A DNA stretch of 64,000 nucleotides from Pseudomonas sp. UBA4194 (GCF_002379585.1 NZ_DFUE01000022.1:1111-65110); one strand, 5' to 3'. Shown: positions 36,681-47,046, counted from the stretch's first letter. Made by a program: numbers and translations. The notes: generated from the sequence alone by a model not told the origin.

Positions 36681-37468
36681 GCGGGCTCCTGCCGCGGCGC
36701 GGCACGTTGGGCGAAGACCTGAGCGAGCACATGCTCGCGGGTTTCGATGAAGCGTGGATCGGATTTGATCGCCCGAGCGCTTTCGCCGGCGGCGTAACGC
36801 TGGCCGAAATCCAGGCTCAGGCGTTCCTCGATGCGCCCTGGATTGGGCGCCAGCAGGATCAGGTCGGTGGCCAGGAACACCGCTTCCTCGATGTCATGGG
36901 TGATCAGGAAAATCGGCTTGGCGGTGCGTTGCCACACCTGCAGCAGCAGTTCCTGCATCTGCTCGCGGGTGAAGGCGTCCAGCGCCCCGAAGGGTTCATC
37001 CATCAACAGCACGCGCGGATCGGCCGCCAGCGCACGGGCCAGGCCTACGCGCTGTTTCTGCCCACCGGACAGCTGCCACACGCGGCGCTCGGCGAAATCG
37101 GCCAGATCCACCAGGGCGAGCATGTCCCGCGCCTTGGCTTCACGTTGCGCGCGGGGCACCCCGGCCAGTTGCAGGCCAAAGGCGACGTTGGCCAGGACGT
37201 CCTGCCACGGCAGCAGCGCGTCGTCCTGGAACACCACCCCGCGATCGGCCCCAGGGCCCTGTACGAGCACGTCGTCCAGGCTGATGCGACCGCTGCTGGG
37301 CGTGACGAATCCGGCAATCAGATTCAGCAGTGAGGTCTTGCCGCTGCCGGACGGTCCCAGGGCCACGCACAGCTGCTGCGGGCCCAAGGTCAGGGAAATG
37401 TCCTGCAACACCGGCTGCGCGGCGCCGGGGTAGTGGGCGCCGATCCGTTCGAGGGTCAGGTGAGCCAT
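36677..37468 (-). CDS. tauB: Taurine ABC transporter ATPase TauB
   Basis: A 263-residue ATPase: Walker [10 protein letters not shown] near residues 39-47, signature [15 protein letters not shown], Walker [14 protein letters not shown] and the H-loop [10 protein letters not shown]. The C-terminal segment [20 protein letters not shown] is typical of nitrate/sulfonate transport ATPases. Gap to tauA is 21 bases and it overlaps tauC by 4. Confidence 0.95.
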   Translation of the reverse strand: MAHLTLERIGAHYPGAAQPVLQDISLTLGPQQLCVALGPSGSGKTSLLNLIAGFVTPSSGRISLDDVLVQGPGADRGVVFQDDALLPWQDVLANVAFGLQLAGVPRAQREAKARDMLALVDLADFAERRVWQLSGGQKQRVGLARALAADPRVLLMDEPFGALDAFTREQMQELLLQVWQRTAKPIFLITHDIEEAVFLATDLILLAPNPGRIEERLSLDFGQRYAAGESARAIKSDPRFIETREHVLAQVFAQRAAPRQEPA

Positions 37469-37489
37469 GAGGCAATGCTCCGGTGAGGG

Positions 37490-38470
37490 TTACTGCACGA
37501 ACTTGGCGCTGACGTATGGCGCGTAGTCCGGCAGCACGGCTTCAAGCTTGCCTTGCTCCTTGAGGAACTCGGCGGTCTTGGCGATCGATTGGGCGGTGCC
37601 GCCGTCGAGCAGGGCACTCGACGCCTGGGCACTGGCATCCGGGTAGGTCGAGCCCGCCAGCAGGTCCGGCACGTCGGCCGCGTTGGAGCCGGTCAGCTTG
37701 GCAATCTTCTGCACCTGTTCGGAGTCGACGGTCCAGGCAGCTTTGTTCCTGGCGTAGTCAGCGAACGCGTCCAGGGTGACCTTGGCGAACTGGGCGATCA
37801 CCTGCGGGTGCTTGTCGGCGTAGTCCTTGCGCGCCACCCAGACTTCGAAGGTCGGCGCGCCCCACTGGCCGACCTGAGCGGCGTCGGTGAGGGTCTTGCC
37901 GGTCTTGCGAATCTCCCCCAAGGCTGGCGACCAGACGAACGCACCGTCGATGTCGCCGCGCTTCCAGGCCGCGGCGATTTCGGCCGGCTGCAGGTTCACC
38001 ACCTTGACCTTGCCTTCCAGACCCCAATGCTTGAGGGCACCGAGCAGGCTGTAGTGGGAGGTCGAAACGAACGGTGTGGCGATGGTCTTGCCCACCAGTT
38101 GCTGGGGGTTGTCGATGCCACTGCCGTTGCGCACCACCAGGGCCTCGGCGGAATTGATCTGCGCCGAGACGATGAACGCCACGATCGGCAGTTTGCGCGA
38201 GGCTGCCGCGGCCAGAGGGCTGGAACCCAGGTTGCCGATCTGCACATCGCCCGAGGCGATCGCGGTGACCACTTCCGGGCCGCTGTTGAAGCGGCGCCAG
38301 TCGATCTTCTCGCCGATGGCTTTTTCGTAAACCCCGTCGGCCTGTGGCACTTTGCTGGGGTCGATACCGGTCTGGTAGCCCACGGTCAGGTTGGCAGCCT
38401 GGACCCCCAGGGTCAGGCCGGTGAGGGCCAGGGCGGTGATGAGTCGACGCGCGAAGAATTGCTGGGCCAT
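37490..38470 (-). CDS. tauA: Taurine-binding periplasmic protein TauA
   Basis: A 326-residue binding protein with a Sec signal peptide ending near VQAA, and the TauA-typical LTVGYQTGIDPSKVPQADGV and TFEVWVARKDYADKHP. It delivers taurine to TauBC. The whole protein contains only the initiator methionine and no cysteine, unlike non-sulfur binding proteins in this window. This fits production under sulfur starvation. Confidence 0.93.
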   Translation of the reverse strand: MAQQFFARRLITALALTGLTLGVQAANLTVGYQTGIDPSKVPQADGVYEKAIGEKIDWRRFNSGPEVVTAIASGDVQIGNLGSSPLAAAASRKLPIVAFIVSAQINSAEALVVRNGSGIDNPQQLVGKTIATPFVSTSHYSLLGALKHWGLEGKVKVVNLQPAEIAAAWKRGDIDGAFVWSPALGEIRKTGKTLTDAAQVGQWGAPTFEVWVARKDYADKHPQVIAQFAKVTLDAFADYARNKAAWTVDSEQVQKIAKLTGSNAADVPDLLAGSTYPDASAQASSALLDGGTAQSIAKTAEFLKEQGKLEAVLPDYAPYVSAKFVQ

Positions 38471-38528
38471 GGTGGCTGCCTCGAAAAATTGTGGTTATGG
38501 GTGTGGCGCGGGTTGGGCGGGGTGCAGG

Positions 38529-39503
38529 TCAGGGCTGCCAGGTGGCAACCGCCTTGGCGTCCACCGGCTTGGGCAACAGGCCCGCAGCCAGGAACGCGTC
38601 GGCGATGCTTTGTTGCTCACCCAGTTGGTCGGCGGTCACCGGCTGCACCTGGTAGGTGCGGTGCAGGTTGGCGGCTTCCACGGTGGCGCCGTCGAGGTTG
38701 CCCCACAGCGGGCCGAGAATCGCCGCGGCCTTGGCGGGGTTGGCCTTGGTCCACTCACCGGTCTGCTGCAGCTCGGCGAACACCTGCTTGAGCACTGCCG
38801 AGTGGCTCTTGGCGTAGGCCGCGCTGGTCAGGTAATAGCGTTTGTACTGGGCCAGCCCCTTGCCGTCGGCCAGGGTGCGGGTGGGCAATTGGCGCTGGGC
38901 GGCGGTGAGGAAGGGTTCCCAGGTCACCCAGGCATCGACCTTGCCGTTTTCGAAGGCGGCACGGCCATCGGCGGGGGTCAGGTAGGCCGGCGTGATATCA
39001 GCGAATTTCAACCCGGCCTTGGTCAGCGCGGCAATCAGCAGGTAGTGGCTGCCGGCGGCTTTGGTCACGGCAACCTTCTTGCCCTTGAGGTCCGCCAGGC
39101 TATGCAGCGGCGAATCTTGTCGCACGACGATGGCCTGGGCCTGGGGTGACGCGGATTCCTGGGCGAAATACGCCAACTGAGCGCCGGCGGCCTGGGCGAA
39201 CACCGGGACGGTGTCGGCGACATCGGCACTGATGTCGACGTTGCCGACGTTCAATGACTCGAGCAGGGGCAAACCACTGGGAAACTCATGCCAGCTGACC
39301 TTGATGCCGTCTTTGGCCAGGGCTTTCTCCAGCGTGCCCTGGGTCTTGAGCAGGGTGATCAGCGTGGACGATTTCTGATAGCCGATGCGCAGGGTTTCCT
39401 CGGCATGGGCCAGTAGCGGCATCGTGGCGGCCATGGTCAGGGCGAGCCCGACGAACAGCTGCGAAACTGGGCTGGAATTTTTTGAACGGGTGCCGATTCG
39501 CAT
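38529..39503 (-). CDS. Sulfonate-type ABC binding protein (SsuA-like), first gene of tau operon
   Basis: A 324-residue binding protein of the SsuA/aliphatic-sulfonate type, with a signal peptide (about residues 1-34) and LRIGYQKSSTLITLLKTQGT at the mature start. It resembles SsuA in this window (same [18 protein letters not shown] and [18 protein letters not shown] motifs), but differs enough to bind another sulfonate. It precedes tauA by 58 bases with no permease of its own, so it may use TauBC or SsuBC. The mature part has no Cys or Met; two Met occur only in the signal peptide. Confidence 0.88.
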   Translation of the reverse strand: MRIGTRSKNSSPVSQLFVGLALTMAATMPLLAHAEETLRIGYQKSSTLITLLKTQGTLEKALAKDGIKVSWHEFPSGLPLLESLNVGNVDISADVADTVPVFAQAAGAQLAYFAQESASPQAQAIVVRQDSPLHSLADLKGKKVAVTKAAGSHYLLIAALTKAGLKFADITPAYLTPADGRAAFENGKVDAWVTWEPFLTAAQRQLPTRTLADGKGLAQYKRYYLTSAAYAKSHSAVLKQVFAELQQTGEWTKANPAKAAAILGPLWGNLDGATVEAANLHRTYQVQPVTADQLGEQQSIADAFLAAGLLPKPVDAKAVATWQP

Positions 39504-39891
39504 GGAAACCTCGAGGCCGCCTTGGGCGGTAGTGGGGGCATGATCGAGAGCATCCGGTGGTCCGGTGGGTGGAATCTAAACGATCTAAGAATCGTTATTG
39601 AAATATCATTTGGGAATTAGCTTATTAGACCCGTAACGGGTTGACCGTTTGTTTGGTTATGCGCTTTTGTTATTCGATAAAATTCTAAAAATTAATGAAA
39701 CAATTCTTTTTGGTTTTGTGAAAATTTCGTTAACCTCGGCAACCAGAGAATGGCTTAGACCAAAGTCTCGAAACGGCTTGTAACCATTGACTAATTGGTC
39801 ACGCATTGGCGCTAATCGCGCATCGGCGGAGAAGGGGCAGCAGACCCCGACCAAAGAACACCACAAAAATTAGAAACGAGAGGAGCATCAC
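39504..39891. promoter_or_regulatory. Divergent promoter region between tau operon and porin
   Basis: A 388-base AT-rich region, unlike the GC-rich surroundings. It contains two short dyads: AACGAT-CTAAGA-ATCGTT (39579-39596) and ACCCGT-A-ACGGGT (39629-39641). It must hold promoters for the sulfonate/taurine operon and the OprD-family porin. These genes are sulfur-regulated in pseudomonads (CysB and relatives), and the dyads are candidate operator sites, but no regulator can be assigned by eye. Confidence 0.5.
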
Positions 39892-41223
39892 ATGTACAAG
39901 CAGTCGCTCGCCGCAGCCATCGCGCTCGCCAGCATCTCCGCCACTGTTCAGGCAGCCGACCCAGCACCGTCGGGCTTCTTGGACGGCAGCAAGGCCACCA
40001 TCAGCTCGCGTACCATGTACTTCCGTAACGACAACCGTGACGGCGGCGCCGACCAGCAGGAATCCGGCCAGGGTTTCCTGTTCAACTTTCTCTCTGGTTA
40101 CACTGCCGGTACCGTAGGTTTTGGCCTGGACGTCCAGGGCATGACCGGTATCCACCTGGACGGTGGCCGTGGCCATCACCCCGACAACAGCAACTTCTTC
40201 CCGAGCGACAGCGATGGCTCGGCCGAGAAGAGCTGGTCGCGTCTGGGCGCCAACGGCAAGGTCAAATTCTCCAAGACCGAAGCCAAGATCGGTAACGCGC
40301 TGCAGCCCAACCTGCCAATCCTGGTATCCAACGATGGTCGTCTGCTGCCACAGACCTTCCAGGGCGCGATCGTTACCTCCAAGGAACTGGACAACTTCAC
40401 CTTCACCGCAGGTCGCCTGAACAAGGCTGCCGGCCGTGCGTCGAGCAACTACGACAACCTGTCGGTTGCCGGCGGCACCAAGGGCTCGAACAACTTCTCG
40501 TTCGCCGGTGTGGATTGGAAAGCCACCAAGGACCTGACCCTGCAGGCCTACCACGCGCAGCTGGAAGACTACTACAAGCAGACTTTCCTGGGCGCCGTGC
40601 ACGTGCTGCCACTGGGAGAAGACCAGTCGTTCAAGACTGACCTGCGTTACTTCGACAGCCGTTCCAACGGCAAGAATGGTGACGTTGGCTACCGCTTTGC
40701 CAATGGCTACGCCAGCAACGTAGGCGAGGTCGACAACAAGACCTGGAGTGCCATCTTCACCTACGCCATCTCCGGTCACTCGTTCCTGCTGGGCTACCAG
40801 TCGGTGGGCGACGACAGCGGCATGCCTTACATCAGCAACGGCAGCGTCGTCGACGGCCGTGGCCGCAACGAAGGCCAGGGCGGTTCCAGCGTCTACCTGT
40901 TCACCGACAGCATGGTCACCTCGTTCACCCGTGCTGGCGAGAACACCACCTTCGGTCAGTACTCGTATGACTTCAGCCGTGTGGGCGTACCAGGCCTGAA
41001 AACCTCCGTAGCCTATCTGCGTGGTGATGACATCCGTGTAGCCACCGGTTCCGACCGTACCGAGTGGGAACGCGACATGCGCGTCGACTACGTGATCCAG
41101 GCCGGTACCTTCAAGAACGTGGGCTTCTCGCTGCGCCAGGGTACTTACCGTGGCGACGTGGCAGGTTCGGCCGATACCGATCAGACTCGCTTCATCGTCA
41201 ACTACACCTACGCTCTGAAGTAG
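39892..41223 (+). CDS. OprD-family outer-membrane porin
   Basis: A 443-residue OprD/OprE-type porin: a signal peptide (MYKQSLAAAIALASISATVQA), then SGFLDGSKATISSRTMYFRN, the SGYTAGTVGFGLDVQGM strand pair, and the terminal FIVNYTYALK ending in an aromatic/aliphatic strand. These specific channels import small organic molecules; its position between the tau and lsfA-ssu genes suggests sulfonates or sulfate esters. It has a GAGAGGAGC ribosome binding site and is followed by a strong terminator, so it is a single-gene unit. Confidence 0.93.
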   Translation: MYKQSLAAAIALASISATVQAADPAPSGFLDGSKATISSRTMYFRNDNRDGGADQQESGQGFLFNFLSGYTAGTVGFGLDVQGMTGIHLDGGRGHHPDNSNFFPSDSDGSAEKSWSRLGANGKVKFSKTEAKIGNALQPNLPILVSNDGRLLPQTFQGAIVTSKELDNFTFTAGRLNKAAGRASSNYDNLSVAGGTKGSNNFSFAGVDWKATKDLTLQAYHAQLEDYYKQTFLGAVHVLPLGEDQSFKTDLRYFDSRSNGKNGDVGYRFANGYASNVGEVDNKTWSAIFTYAISGHSFLLGYQSVGDDSGMPYISNGSVVDGRGRNEGQGGSSVYLFTDSMVTSFTRAGENTTFGQYSYDFSRVGVPGLKTSVAYLRGDDIRVATGSDRTEWERDMRVDYVIQAGTFKNVGFSLRQGTYRGDVAGSADTDQTRFIVNYTYALK

Positions 41224-41239
41224 TAGGTCTGGTTGCAGG

Positions 41240-41266
41240 AAAAGCCCGCCTTGTGCGGGCTTTTTC
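41240..41266 (+). terminator. Intrinsic terminator of the porin gene
   Basis: Arms AAAAGCCCGC (41240-41249) and GCGGGCTTTT (41255-41264) with a 5-base loop lead into TTTTT. It sits 17 bases after the stop codon. Confidence 0.88.
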
Positions 41267-41281
41267 GTTTCTAGGAATTGG

Positions 41282-41326
41282 TGTGGATGGTCCCCTCACC
41301 CCAGCCCTCTCCCTAAGGGAGAGGGA
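41282..41326. repeat. GGATGGTCCCCTCACCCC-type palindromic element, second copy
   Basis: This nearly repeats the element at 8127-8170: the same TGGATGGTCCCCTCACCCC lead and the hairpin CCCTCTCCC-TAA-GGGAGAGGG (41305-41325). It lies between the porin terminator and lsfA. Confidence 0.7.
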
Positions 41327-41518
41327 GCCTGACGCGGTGTGCTTTTGACTTTCTCTCCCAGGGGCAATACGGCGGCAGGGGGGCGCTTACCACCATTTTC
41401 GGCTCAAGCCCTGTGCCCATATTCCGAATCTACCTAACGCCATCACCATCCATTCTTTTTCTTTCTGCGCCGGCCAGTGCACAGTCGTCTTCATAACAGC
41501 CAAAGGAGCCGCACCATC

Positions 41519-42157
41519 ATGACCATCCGCCTGGGCGACATCGCCCCCGACTTCGAGCAGGATTCCAGCGAAGGCACCATTCGCTTCCACGAGTGGCTGG
41601 GCAACCAATGGGGAGTGTTGTTCTCTCACCCCGCCGACTTCACCCCCGTGTGCACCACGGAGCTGGGCTTCACCGCCAAGCTCAAGGATGAATTCGCCCA
41701 GCGTAACGTCAAGGCCATTGCCCTGTCCGTAGACCCGGTCGATTCCCATCACCGCTGGATCGGTGACATCAACGAAACCCAGGGCACCACGGTCAATTTC
41801 CCGATCCTGGCCGATGCCGATCGCAAGGTGTCGGACCTGTACGATCTGATTCATCCGAACGCCAACGACACCCTGACGGTTCGGTCGCTGTTCGTGATCG
41901 ACCCGAACAAGAAGGTCCGCCTGACCATCACCTATCCCGCCAGCACCGGGCGTAACTTCCACGAGATCTTGCGGGTGATCGACTCGCTGCAATTGACCGA
42001 CAGCCACAAGGTGGCAACACCGGCCAACTGGCAGGACGGCGATGAAGTAGTGATCGTGCCGTCGCTCAAGGATGAAGAGGAAATCAGGCAGCGCTTTCCC
42101 AAAGGTTATCGGGCGGTGAAGCCCTACCTGCGTCTGACGCCTCAGCCAAACCGTTAG
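41519..42157 (+). CDS. lsfA: 1-Cys peroxiredoxin LsfA
   Basis: A 212-residue 1-Cys peroxiredoxin (Prx6 type). The peroxidatic Cys45 in HPADFTPVCTTELG is its only cysteine, and besides the initiator there is no methionine. It reduces peroxides and has been linked to sulfonate utilisation in P. putida and to oxidative resistance in P. aeruginosa. AAGGAG lies 11 bases upstream. It precedes the ssu genes, so it probably belongs to the sulfur-starvation response. Confidence 0.94.
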   Translation: MTIRLGDIAPDFEQDSSEGTIRFHEWLGNQWGVLFSHPADFTPVCTTELGFTAKLKDEFAQRNVKAIALSVDPVDSHHRWIGDINETQGTTVNFPILADADRKVSDLYDLIHPNANDTLTVRSLFVIDPNKKVRLTITYPASTGRNFHEILRVIDSLQLTDSHKVATPANWQDGDEVVIVPSLKDEEEIRQRFPKGYRAVKPYLRLTPQPNR

Positions 42158-42476
42158 GGCTGCTCGAGGAGCTGATTCCACACCCCCTGTGGGAGCGGGC
42201 TCTGCCCGCGATGGGGACGCTGCGGTGTCTGGTCGGACGCCATCGCGGGCAGAGCCCGCTCCCACAGGTCCATCACCCACAGGTCCATCACCCACAGGTC
42301 CATCACCCACAGGTCCTTGAGCAACCGGACCACTCTCCAAGCCATGTGCATATGCTTTTAAAATCTAAACAAATGAAAAAATATGATTTAAAGATATAAA
42401 CCCCGCCTGTTAATGTTCCCCCCATCAAGCGCCTTCAGCTGAAGCGCCAAACCCCGCTATTTCAAGGAAGCGCCCT
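42158..42476. repeat. REP pair, 15-bp tandem repeat and AT-rich leader before ssuE
   Basis: Two inverted REPs (42189-42213 and 42241-42265) are followed by a tandem repeat of the 15-base unit CCCACAGGTCCATCA, with starts at 42261, 42276, 42291 and a partial copy at 42306. The unit begins with the CCCACAGG edge of the second REP, so it grew from the REP boundary. Then comes an AT-rich stretch (about 42345-42400) likely to contain the ssu promoter. Confidence 0.85.
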
Positions 42477-43070
42477 ATGCTGGTCGTATCTCTGGGCGGC
42501 AGCCCCAGTCTGCGTTCGCGTTCCAGTGTGTTGCTGGAACGCAGCAAGCACTGGCTGCAACAACACGGCGTCGAAGTCGTCGGTTTTCAGGTACGGGACT
42601 TCCCGGCCGAAGATCTGCTGCACGCTCGGTTCGACAGCCCGCAAGTGCTGCACTTTCTCGAACTGGTGGCCAAGGCCGATGGCTTGGTGGTTGCCACGCC
42701 GGTGTACAAGGCCTCGTTTTCCGGTGCCCTGAAAACCCTGCTGGATCTGCTGCCCGAACGCGCCCTGAGCAACAAGGTGGTACTGCCCATCGCCACGGGT
42801 GGCAGCATCGCCCACATGCTGGCAGTGGACTACGCCCTCAAGCCCGTATTGGCCTCGCTCAAGGCGCAGGAAATGCTCCAGGGCATCTTTGCCGACGACA
42901 GTCAGATCGCCTATGGCGAAGGCAGCGCGGCCGCACAACTGGCGCCGGCGCTGGAACAGCGGCTGGAGAATGCGCTGCAGGAATTCCATGGCTTTCTGGT
43001 GCGCAAGCCTCGCGCCCACGACCCGGCCTTGTTGACCGAGAGTCTGCGCAGCGCGCGCTGGAGTATCTAG
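42477..43070 (+). CDS. ssuE: NADPH-dependent FMN reductase SsuE
   Basis: A 197-residue flavodoxin-like reductase that supplies FMNH2 to SsuD. The opening [14 protein letters not shown] is the FMN-phosphate loop, and [20 protein letters not shown] near residues 73-92 is the SsuE/ArsH-like signature. AAGGAAG precedes the ATG. It starts the ssuEADCBF series; a 150-base gap follows before ssuA. Confidence 0.94.
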   Translation: MLVVSLGGSPSLRSRSSVLLERSKHWLQQHGVEVVGFQVRDFPAEDLLHARFDSPQVLHFLELVAKADGLVVATPVYKASFSGALKTLLDLLPERALSNKVVLPIATGGSIAHMLAVDYALKPVLASLKAQEMLQGIFADDSQIAYGEGSAAAQLAPALEQRLENALQEFHGFLVRKPRAHDPALLTESLRSARWSI

Positions 43071-43220
43071 ACATCCGCGACGGGGTGCTGCCCAAGACCC
43101 CGTTGCAGGCAGGCTCGCTCCCACAAGGGCACTGCCGTCCGTATCGCGTTGTACTCACCTTACTCGCCCGCCAACGGGCAAGCAGGTGCTGCCAATCCCC
43201 TACTGCAAAAGGAGAGTGCC

Positions 43221-44186
43221 ATGGGCACCTTGTTCCTGCGCCGTGGCTTGGTCGCACTGTTTGCTGCGGCCGTGTCGTTCGGCGCCATCACCCAGGCCCA
43301 GGCTGAAACCCTGCGCATCGGTTACCAGAAATACGGCACCCTGGTGCTGCTCAAGGCCAAGGGCACGCTGGAAAAGCGTTTGGCGTCCCAGGGCATCGAC
43401 GTCAAGTGGACGGAGTTCCCCGGCGGCCCGCAGCTGCTGGAGGGCCTGAACGTCGGCTCCATCGACTTTGGTGTGACCGGTGAAACCCCGCCGGTGTTTG
43501 CCCAGGCCGCCGGCGCCGATCTGCTTTACGTCGCCTACGAGCCGCCGGCGCCCACCAGTGAAGCGATCCTGGTGCCCAAGGACTCGACCCTTCAGTCGGT
43601 CAAGGACCTCAAGGGCAAGAAGGTCGTCCTCAACAAGGGCTCCAACGTGCACTACCTGCTGGTTCGCGCGCTGGAAGAAGCGGGTCTGAAGTACAGCGAT
43701 ATCCAGACCGTTTTTCTGCCACCGGCCGATGCCCGTGCTGCCTTCGAGCGTGGCAGCGTCGATGCCTGGGTGATCTGGGACCCTTACCAGGCCGCCGCCG
43801 AGAAGCAACTGCAGGCACGAACCCTGCGCGACGGCACCGGTATCGTCGAGAACCTGCAGTTCTACCTCGCCACCAAGCCCTACGCCCAGCAGCATCCGCA
43901 AGTGATCAAGGCGCTGGTGGAAGAAGTGCGCGCCGTCGGCGAGTGGTCCAAAGCCAACCCCGAGGACGTCACCGCCCAGGTCGCGCCGATTCTGGGCTTG
44001 CCGGCTGACATCACCCTGACCTCGGTCAAGCGTCAGGGCTACGGCGCCGAGTTCCTCAATCCGCAAACGGTGGCGGCGCAGCAGAAGATCGCCGACAGCT
44101 TCTACCAACTGAAGTTGATCCCCAAGCCGCTGCGTATCCAGGACGTTATCTGGACGCCGCCGGCCAAGGTCGCCACCGCACCTTGA
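43221..44186 (+). CDS. ssuA: Aliphatic-sulfonate-binding protein SsuA
   Basis: A 321-residue periplasmic binding protein; signal peptide up to QAQA (about residue 28), then [20 protein letters not shown]. It passes alkanesulfonates to SsuBC. It has no cysteine and only the start methionine. AAAAGGAG lies 6 bases upstream. A frame 24 codons longer exists but lacks a signal peptide at its start. Confidence 0.94.
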   Translation: MGTLFLRRGLVALFAAAVSFGAITQAQAETLRIGYQKYGTLVLLKAKGTLEKRLASQGIDVKWTEFPGGPQLLEGLNVGSIDFGVTGETPPVFAQAAGADLLYVAYEPPAPTSEAILVPKDSTLQSVKDLKGKKVVLNKGSNVHYLLVRALEEAGLKYSDIQTVFLPPADARAAFERGSVDAWVIWDPYQAAAEKQLQARTLRDGTGIVENLQFYLATKPYAQQHPQVIKALVEEVRAVGEWSKANPEDVTAQVAPILGLPADITLTSVKRQGYGAEFLNPQTVAAQQKIADSFYQLKLIPKPLRIQDVIWTPPAKVATAP

Positions 44187-44259
44187 AGCCTTCCCACCGC
44201 CATTGCATCAATACCCCCGCAGCCTGGCTGCGGACCGAGCCAATTCAGGAGACAACTCC

Positions 44260-45408
44260 ATGAGCCTCAATATTTTCTGGTTCCTTCCCACCCATGGAGA
44301 CGGCCATTACCTGGGCACCTCCGAAGGCGCCCGCGCGGTCGACCACGGTTACCTGCAACAGATCGCCCAGGCTGCTGATCGTCTGGGCTATGGCGGCGTG
44401 CTGATTCCCACCGGGCGCTCCTGCGAGGATTCCTGGCTGGTGGCGGCGTCGCTGATTCCGGTGACCCAACGCCTGAAATTCCTCGTTGCGCTGCGCCCGG
44501 GCATCATCTCGCCGACCGTGGCTGCGCGTCAGGCAGCGACGCTGGATCGGCTGTCCAACGGCCGCGCACTGTTCAACCTGGTGACCGGCGGCGACCCGGA
44601 TGAGCTCAGCGGTGATGGCTTGTTCCTCAGCCATGAAGAGCGCTATGAAGCGTCGGTGGAATTCACCCGCATCTGGCGTCGTGTGCTGGAAGGCGAAACC
44701 GTTGACTACGACGGCAAGCACCTCACCGTGAAGGGCGCCAAGCTGCTCTACCCACCGGTGCAGCAGCCGCGGCCACCGCTGTATTTCGGTGGCTCGTCCG
44801 ACGCCGCCCAGGACCTGGCGGCCGAGCAGGTGGAGATGTACCTGACCTGGGGAGAGCCGCCCGAGGCGGTCGCCGAGAAAATCGCCCAGGTCCGCGAGAA
44901 GGCCGCCAGACAAGGCCGCACGGTGCGCTTCGGCATTCGCCTGCATGTGATCGTGCGGGAAACCAACGCTCAAGCGTGGCAGGCAGCTGAACGGCTGATT
45001 GCGCACGTTGACGACGACACCATCGCACGCGCCCAGGCCTCGCTGTCTCGCTTCGACTCGGTGGGCCAGCAACGCATGGCCGCCCTGCACGGCGGCAGCA
45101 AGGACAAGCTGGAGGTCAGTCCGAACCTGTGGGCCGGTGTCGGTCTGGTTCGCGGTGGCGCGGGCACGGCACTGGTCGGAGACGGCCCGACCGTGGCCGA
45201 GCGGGTCAAGGAATACGCCGCATTGGGCATCGACACCTTCATTTTCTCGGGATACCCCCATCTGGAGGAATCCTATCGGGTCGCCGAACTGCTGTTCCCG
45301 CATCTGGACGTGAACCGTCCCGAAGCCCCGACCGGCGCCAACTATGTCAGCCCGTTCGGCGAAATGGTCGCCAACGACATCCTGCCCAAAGCTGCCTCGC
45401 AAAGCTGA
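44260..45408 (+). CDS. ssuD: FMNH2-dependent alkanesulfonate monooxygenase SsuD
   Basis: A 382-residue luciferase-like TIM-barrel monooxygenase. It opens [20 protein letters not shown] and has GRSCEDSW (the active-site cysteine region of SsuD), [20 protein letters not shown], and the C-terminal [20 protein letters not shown]. It splits alkanesulfonates to an aldehyde and sulfite using FMNH2 from SsuE and oxygen. Length equals E. coli SsuD (381). TCAGGAGAC precedes the ATG. Confidence 0.96.
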   Translation: MSLNIFWFLPTHGDGHYLGTSEGARAVDHGYLQQIAQAADRLGYGGVLIPTGRSCEDSWLVAASLIPVTQRLKFLVALRPGIISPTVAARQAATLDRLSNGRALFNLVTGGDPDELSGDGLFLSHEERYEASVEFTRIWRRVLEGETVDYDGKHLTVKGAKLLYPPVQQPRPPLYFGGSSDAAQDLAAEQVEMYLTWGEPPEAVAEKIAQVREKAARQGRTVRFGIRLHVIVRETNAQAWQAAERLIAHVDDDTIARAQASLSRFDSVGQQRMAALHGGSKDKLEVSPNLWAGVGLVRGGAGTALVGDGPTVAERVKEYAALGIDTFIFSGYPHLEESYRVAELLFPHLDVNRPEAPTGANYVSPFGEMVANDILPKAASQS

Positions 45409-45417
45409 GAACCTGAA

Positions 45418-46209
45418 ATGAACGCATCCACGAAAATCATCCACAGGCTGGCGCCATGGGCACTGCCGGTGGGTCTGCTACTGGCATGGCAGTTGGCGGT
45501 CAGCACGGGCTGGCTGTCGACACGCATCCTGCCAGCGCCCAGTGCGGTCATCGAAGCAGGCGTCAATCTGTTTGAAAGTGGCGAAATCTGGACGCACCTG
45601 GCCATCAGCGGCTGGCGTGCCGGCATCGGCTTCGCCATCGGCGGTGGTATCGGCCTGGTGCTGGGCCTGATCAGCGGCCTGTCACGCTGGGGCGAGCGCC
45701 TGCTCGATACCTCGGTGCAAATGATCCGCAACGTGCCGCACCTGGCGCTGATACCACTGGTGATTCTGTGGTTCGGCATCGACGAGTCGGCGAAGATCTT
45801 CCTGGTCGCCCTGGGCACGCTGTTCCCGATCTACCTGAACACCTATCACGGCATCAAGAACGTCGACCCGGCCCTGGTGGAGATGGCCCGCAGTTATGGC
45901 CTGTCCGGCGTGCGCCTGTTCTGGCAAGTGATCCTGCCCGGCGCCTTGCCCTCCATTCTGGTGGGGGTGCGTTTTGCCCTGGGCCTGATGTGGCTGACGC
46001 TGATCGTCGCGGAAACCATTTCGGCCAGCTCAGGCATTGGCTACCTGGCGATGAACGCGCGTGAATTCCTGCAAACCGACGTGGTGGTATTGGCCATCGT
46101 CCTCTACGCGATCCTCGGCAAGCTCGCCGACCTCGCGGCTCGCGGCCTGGAGCGTGTGTGGCTGCGCTGGCATCCGGCCTACCAGACTGGCAAGGGAGGT
46201 GCGGCATGA
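45418..46209 (+). CDS. ssuC: Aliphatic-sulfonate ABC permease SsuC
   Basis: A 263-residue permease with about six helices, carrying [20 protein letters not shown] near residue 103 and the EAA-loop [20 protein letters not shown] near residue 155. It starts 9 bases after ssuD and overlaps ssuB by 4 bases. It forms the alkanesulfonate channel with SsuB. Confidence 0.95.
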   Translation: MNASTKIIHRLAPWALPVGLLLAWQLAVSTGWLSTRILPAPSAVIEAGVNLFESGEIWTHLAISGWRAGIGFAIGGGIGLVLGLISGLSRWGERLLDTSVQMIRNVPHLALIPLVILWFGIDESAKIFLVALGTLFPIYLNTYHGIKNVDPALVEMARSYGLSGVRLFWQVILPGALPSILVGVRFALGLMWLTLIVAETISASSGIGYLAMNAREFLQTDVVVLAIVLYAILGKLADLAARGLERVWLRWHPAYQTGKGGAA

Positions 46210-47018
46210 CCGTCCTGAAAGAACAACCCCCCCACCTGCTGCGCGGAATTCCGCTGGCGGTGCGCAAATTGCGCAAGACCTTTGGCGAGCGCCAGGTATT
46301 GCGTGACATCGATCTGCACATTCCCGCCGGCCAGTTCGTCGCCATCGTTGGCCGCAGCGGCTGCGGCAAGAGCACCTTGCTGCGCTTGCTGGCAGCGCTG
46401 GACAAACCCACCAGCGGCGAGCTGTTGGCCGGCTCCGCGTCCCTGGCCGCAGCCAAGGACGACACCCGCCTGATGTTCCAGGAGGCACGTCTGCTGCCCT
46501 GGAAGCGGGTCATCGACAACGTGGGTCTGGGGCTGTCCGGTGACTGGCGTCCACAAGCCTTGCAAGCGCTGGCAGCGGTGGGTCTGGCCGAGCGTGCCAA
46601 TGAATGGCCTGCCGCGCTGTCGGGTGGGCAGAAGCAACGCGTAGCGCTGGCTCGGGCGCTTATCCACAAGCCGCGTCTGCTGTTGCTGGATGAACCGCTC
46701 GGCGCGCTGGATGCCCTGACCCGCATCGAGATGCAGCAACTGATCGAAAACCTCTGGCAGGAGCATGGGTTTACCGTGCTGCTGGTGACCCACGATGTGG
46801 CCGAGGCCGTGGCCATTGCCGATCGGGTGATCCTGATCGAGGACGGCCAGGTGGGCCTGGACCTGCTGGTCGATCTGCCCCGACCGCGCGCCCGCGGTTC
46901 CCATCGCCTGGCGGCGCTGGAAGCCGAGGTGCTGCACCGGGTGCTGGCCCTGCCGGGCAACCCGCCGGACCCGGAACCCGTTTCACCCTTGCCTACGCAA
47001 TTGCGTTGGGCCCTGTGA
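46206..47018 (+). CDS. ssuB: Aliphatic-sulfonate ABC ATPase SsuB
   Basis: A 270-residue ATPase with Walker [10 protein letters not shown] near residue 55, signature [15 protein letters not shown], Walker [15 protein letters not shown], and the H-loop [10 protein letters not shown]. The start overlaps the ssuC stop (ATGA). It energises uptake via SsuC. An upstream in-frame extension of 16 codons is ruled out by overlap with ssuC. Confidence 0.95.
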   Translation: MTVLKEQPPHLLRGIPLAVRKLRKTFGERQVLRDIDLHIPAGQFVAIVGRSGCGKSTLLRLLAALDKPTSGELLAGSASLAAAKDDTRLMFQEARLLPWKRVIDNVGLGLSGDWRPQALQALAAVGLAERANEWPAALSGGQKQRVALARALIHKPRLLLLDEPLGALDALTRIEMQQLIENLWQEHGFTVLLVTHDVAEAVAIADRVILIEDGQVGLDLLVDLPRPRARGSHRLAALEAEVLHRVLALPGNPPDPEPVSPLPTQLRWAL

Positions 47019-47046
47019 TTCTTACCCTCTACAAAGGATAAACACC

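Noticed and set aside
42261..42316. Possible CRISPR-like array
   Set aside because: Repeats are 15 bases, contiguous and without unique spacers; it is a simple tandem expansion.
42154..42351. Minus-strand frame with repeating DLWVM units
   Set aside because: It is the in-frame reading of the 15-base tandem repeat (unit length divisible by three), with no start signal or conserved context.
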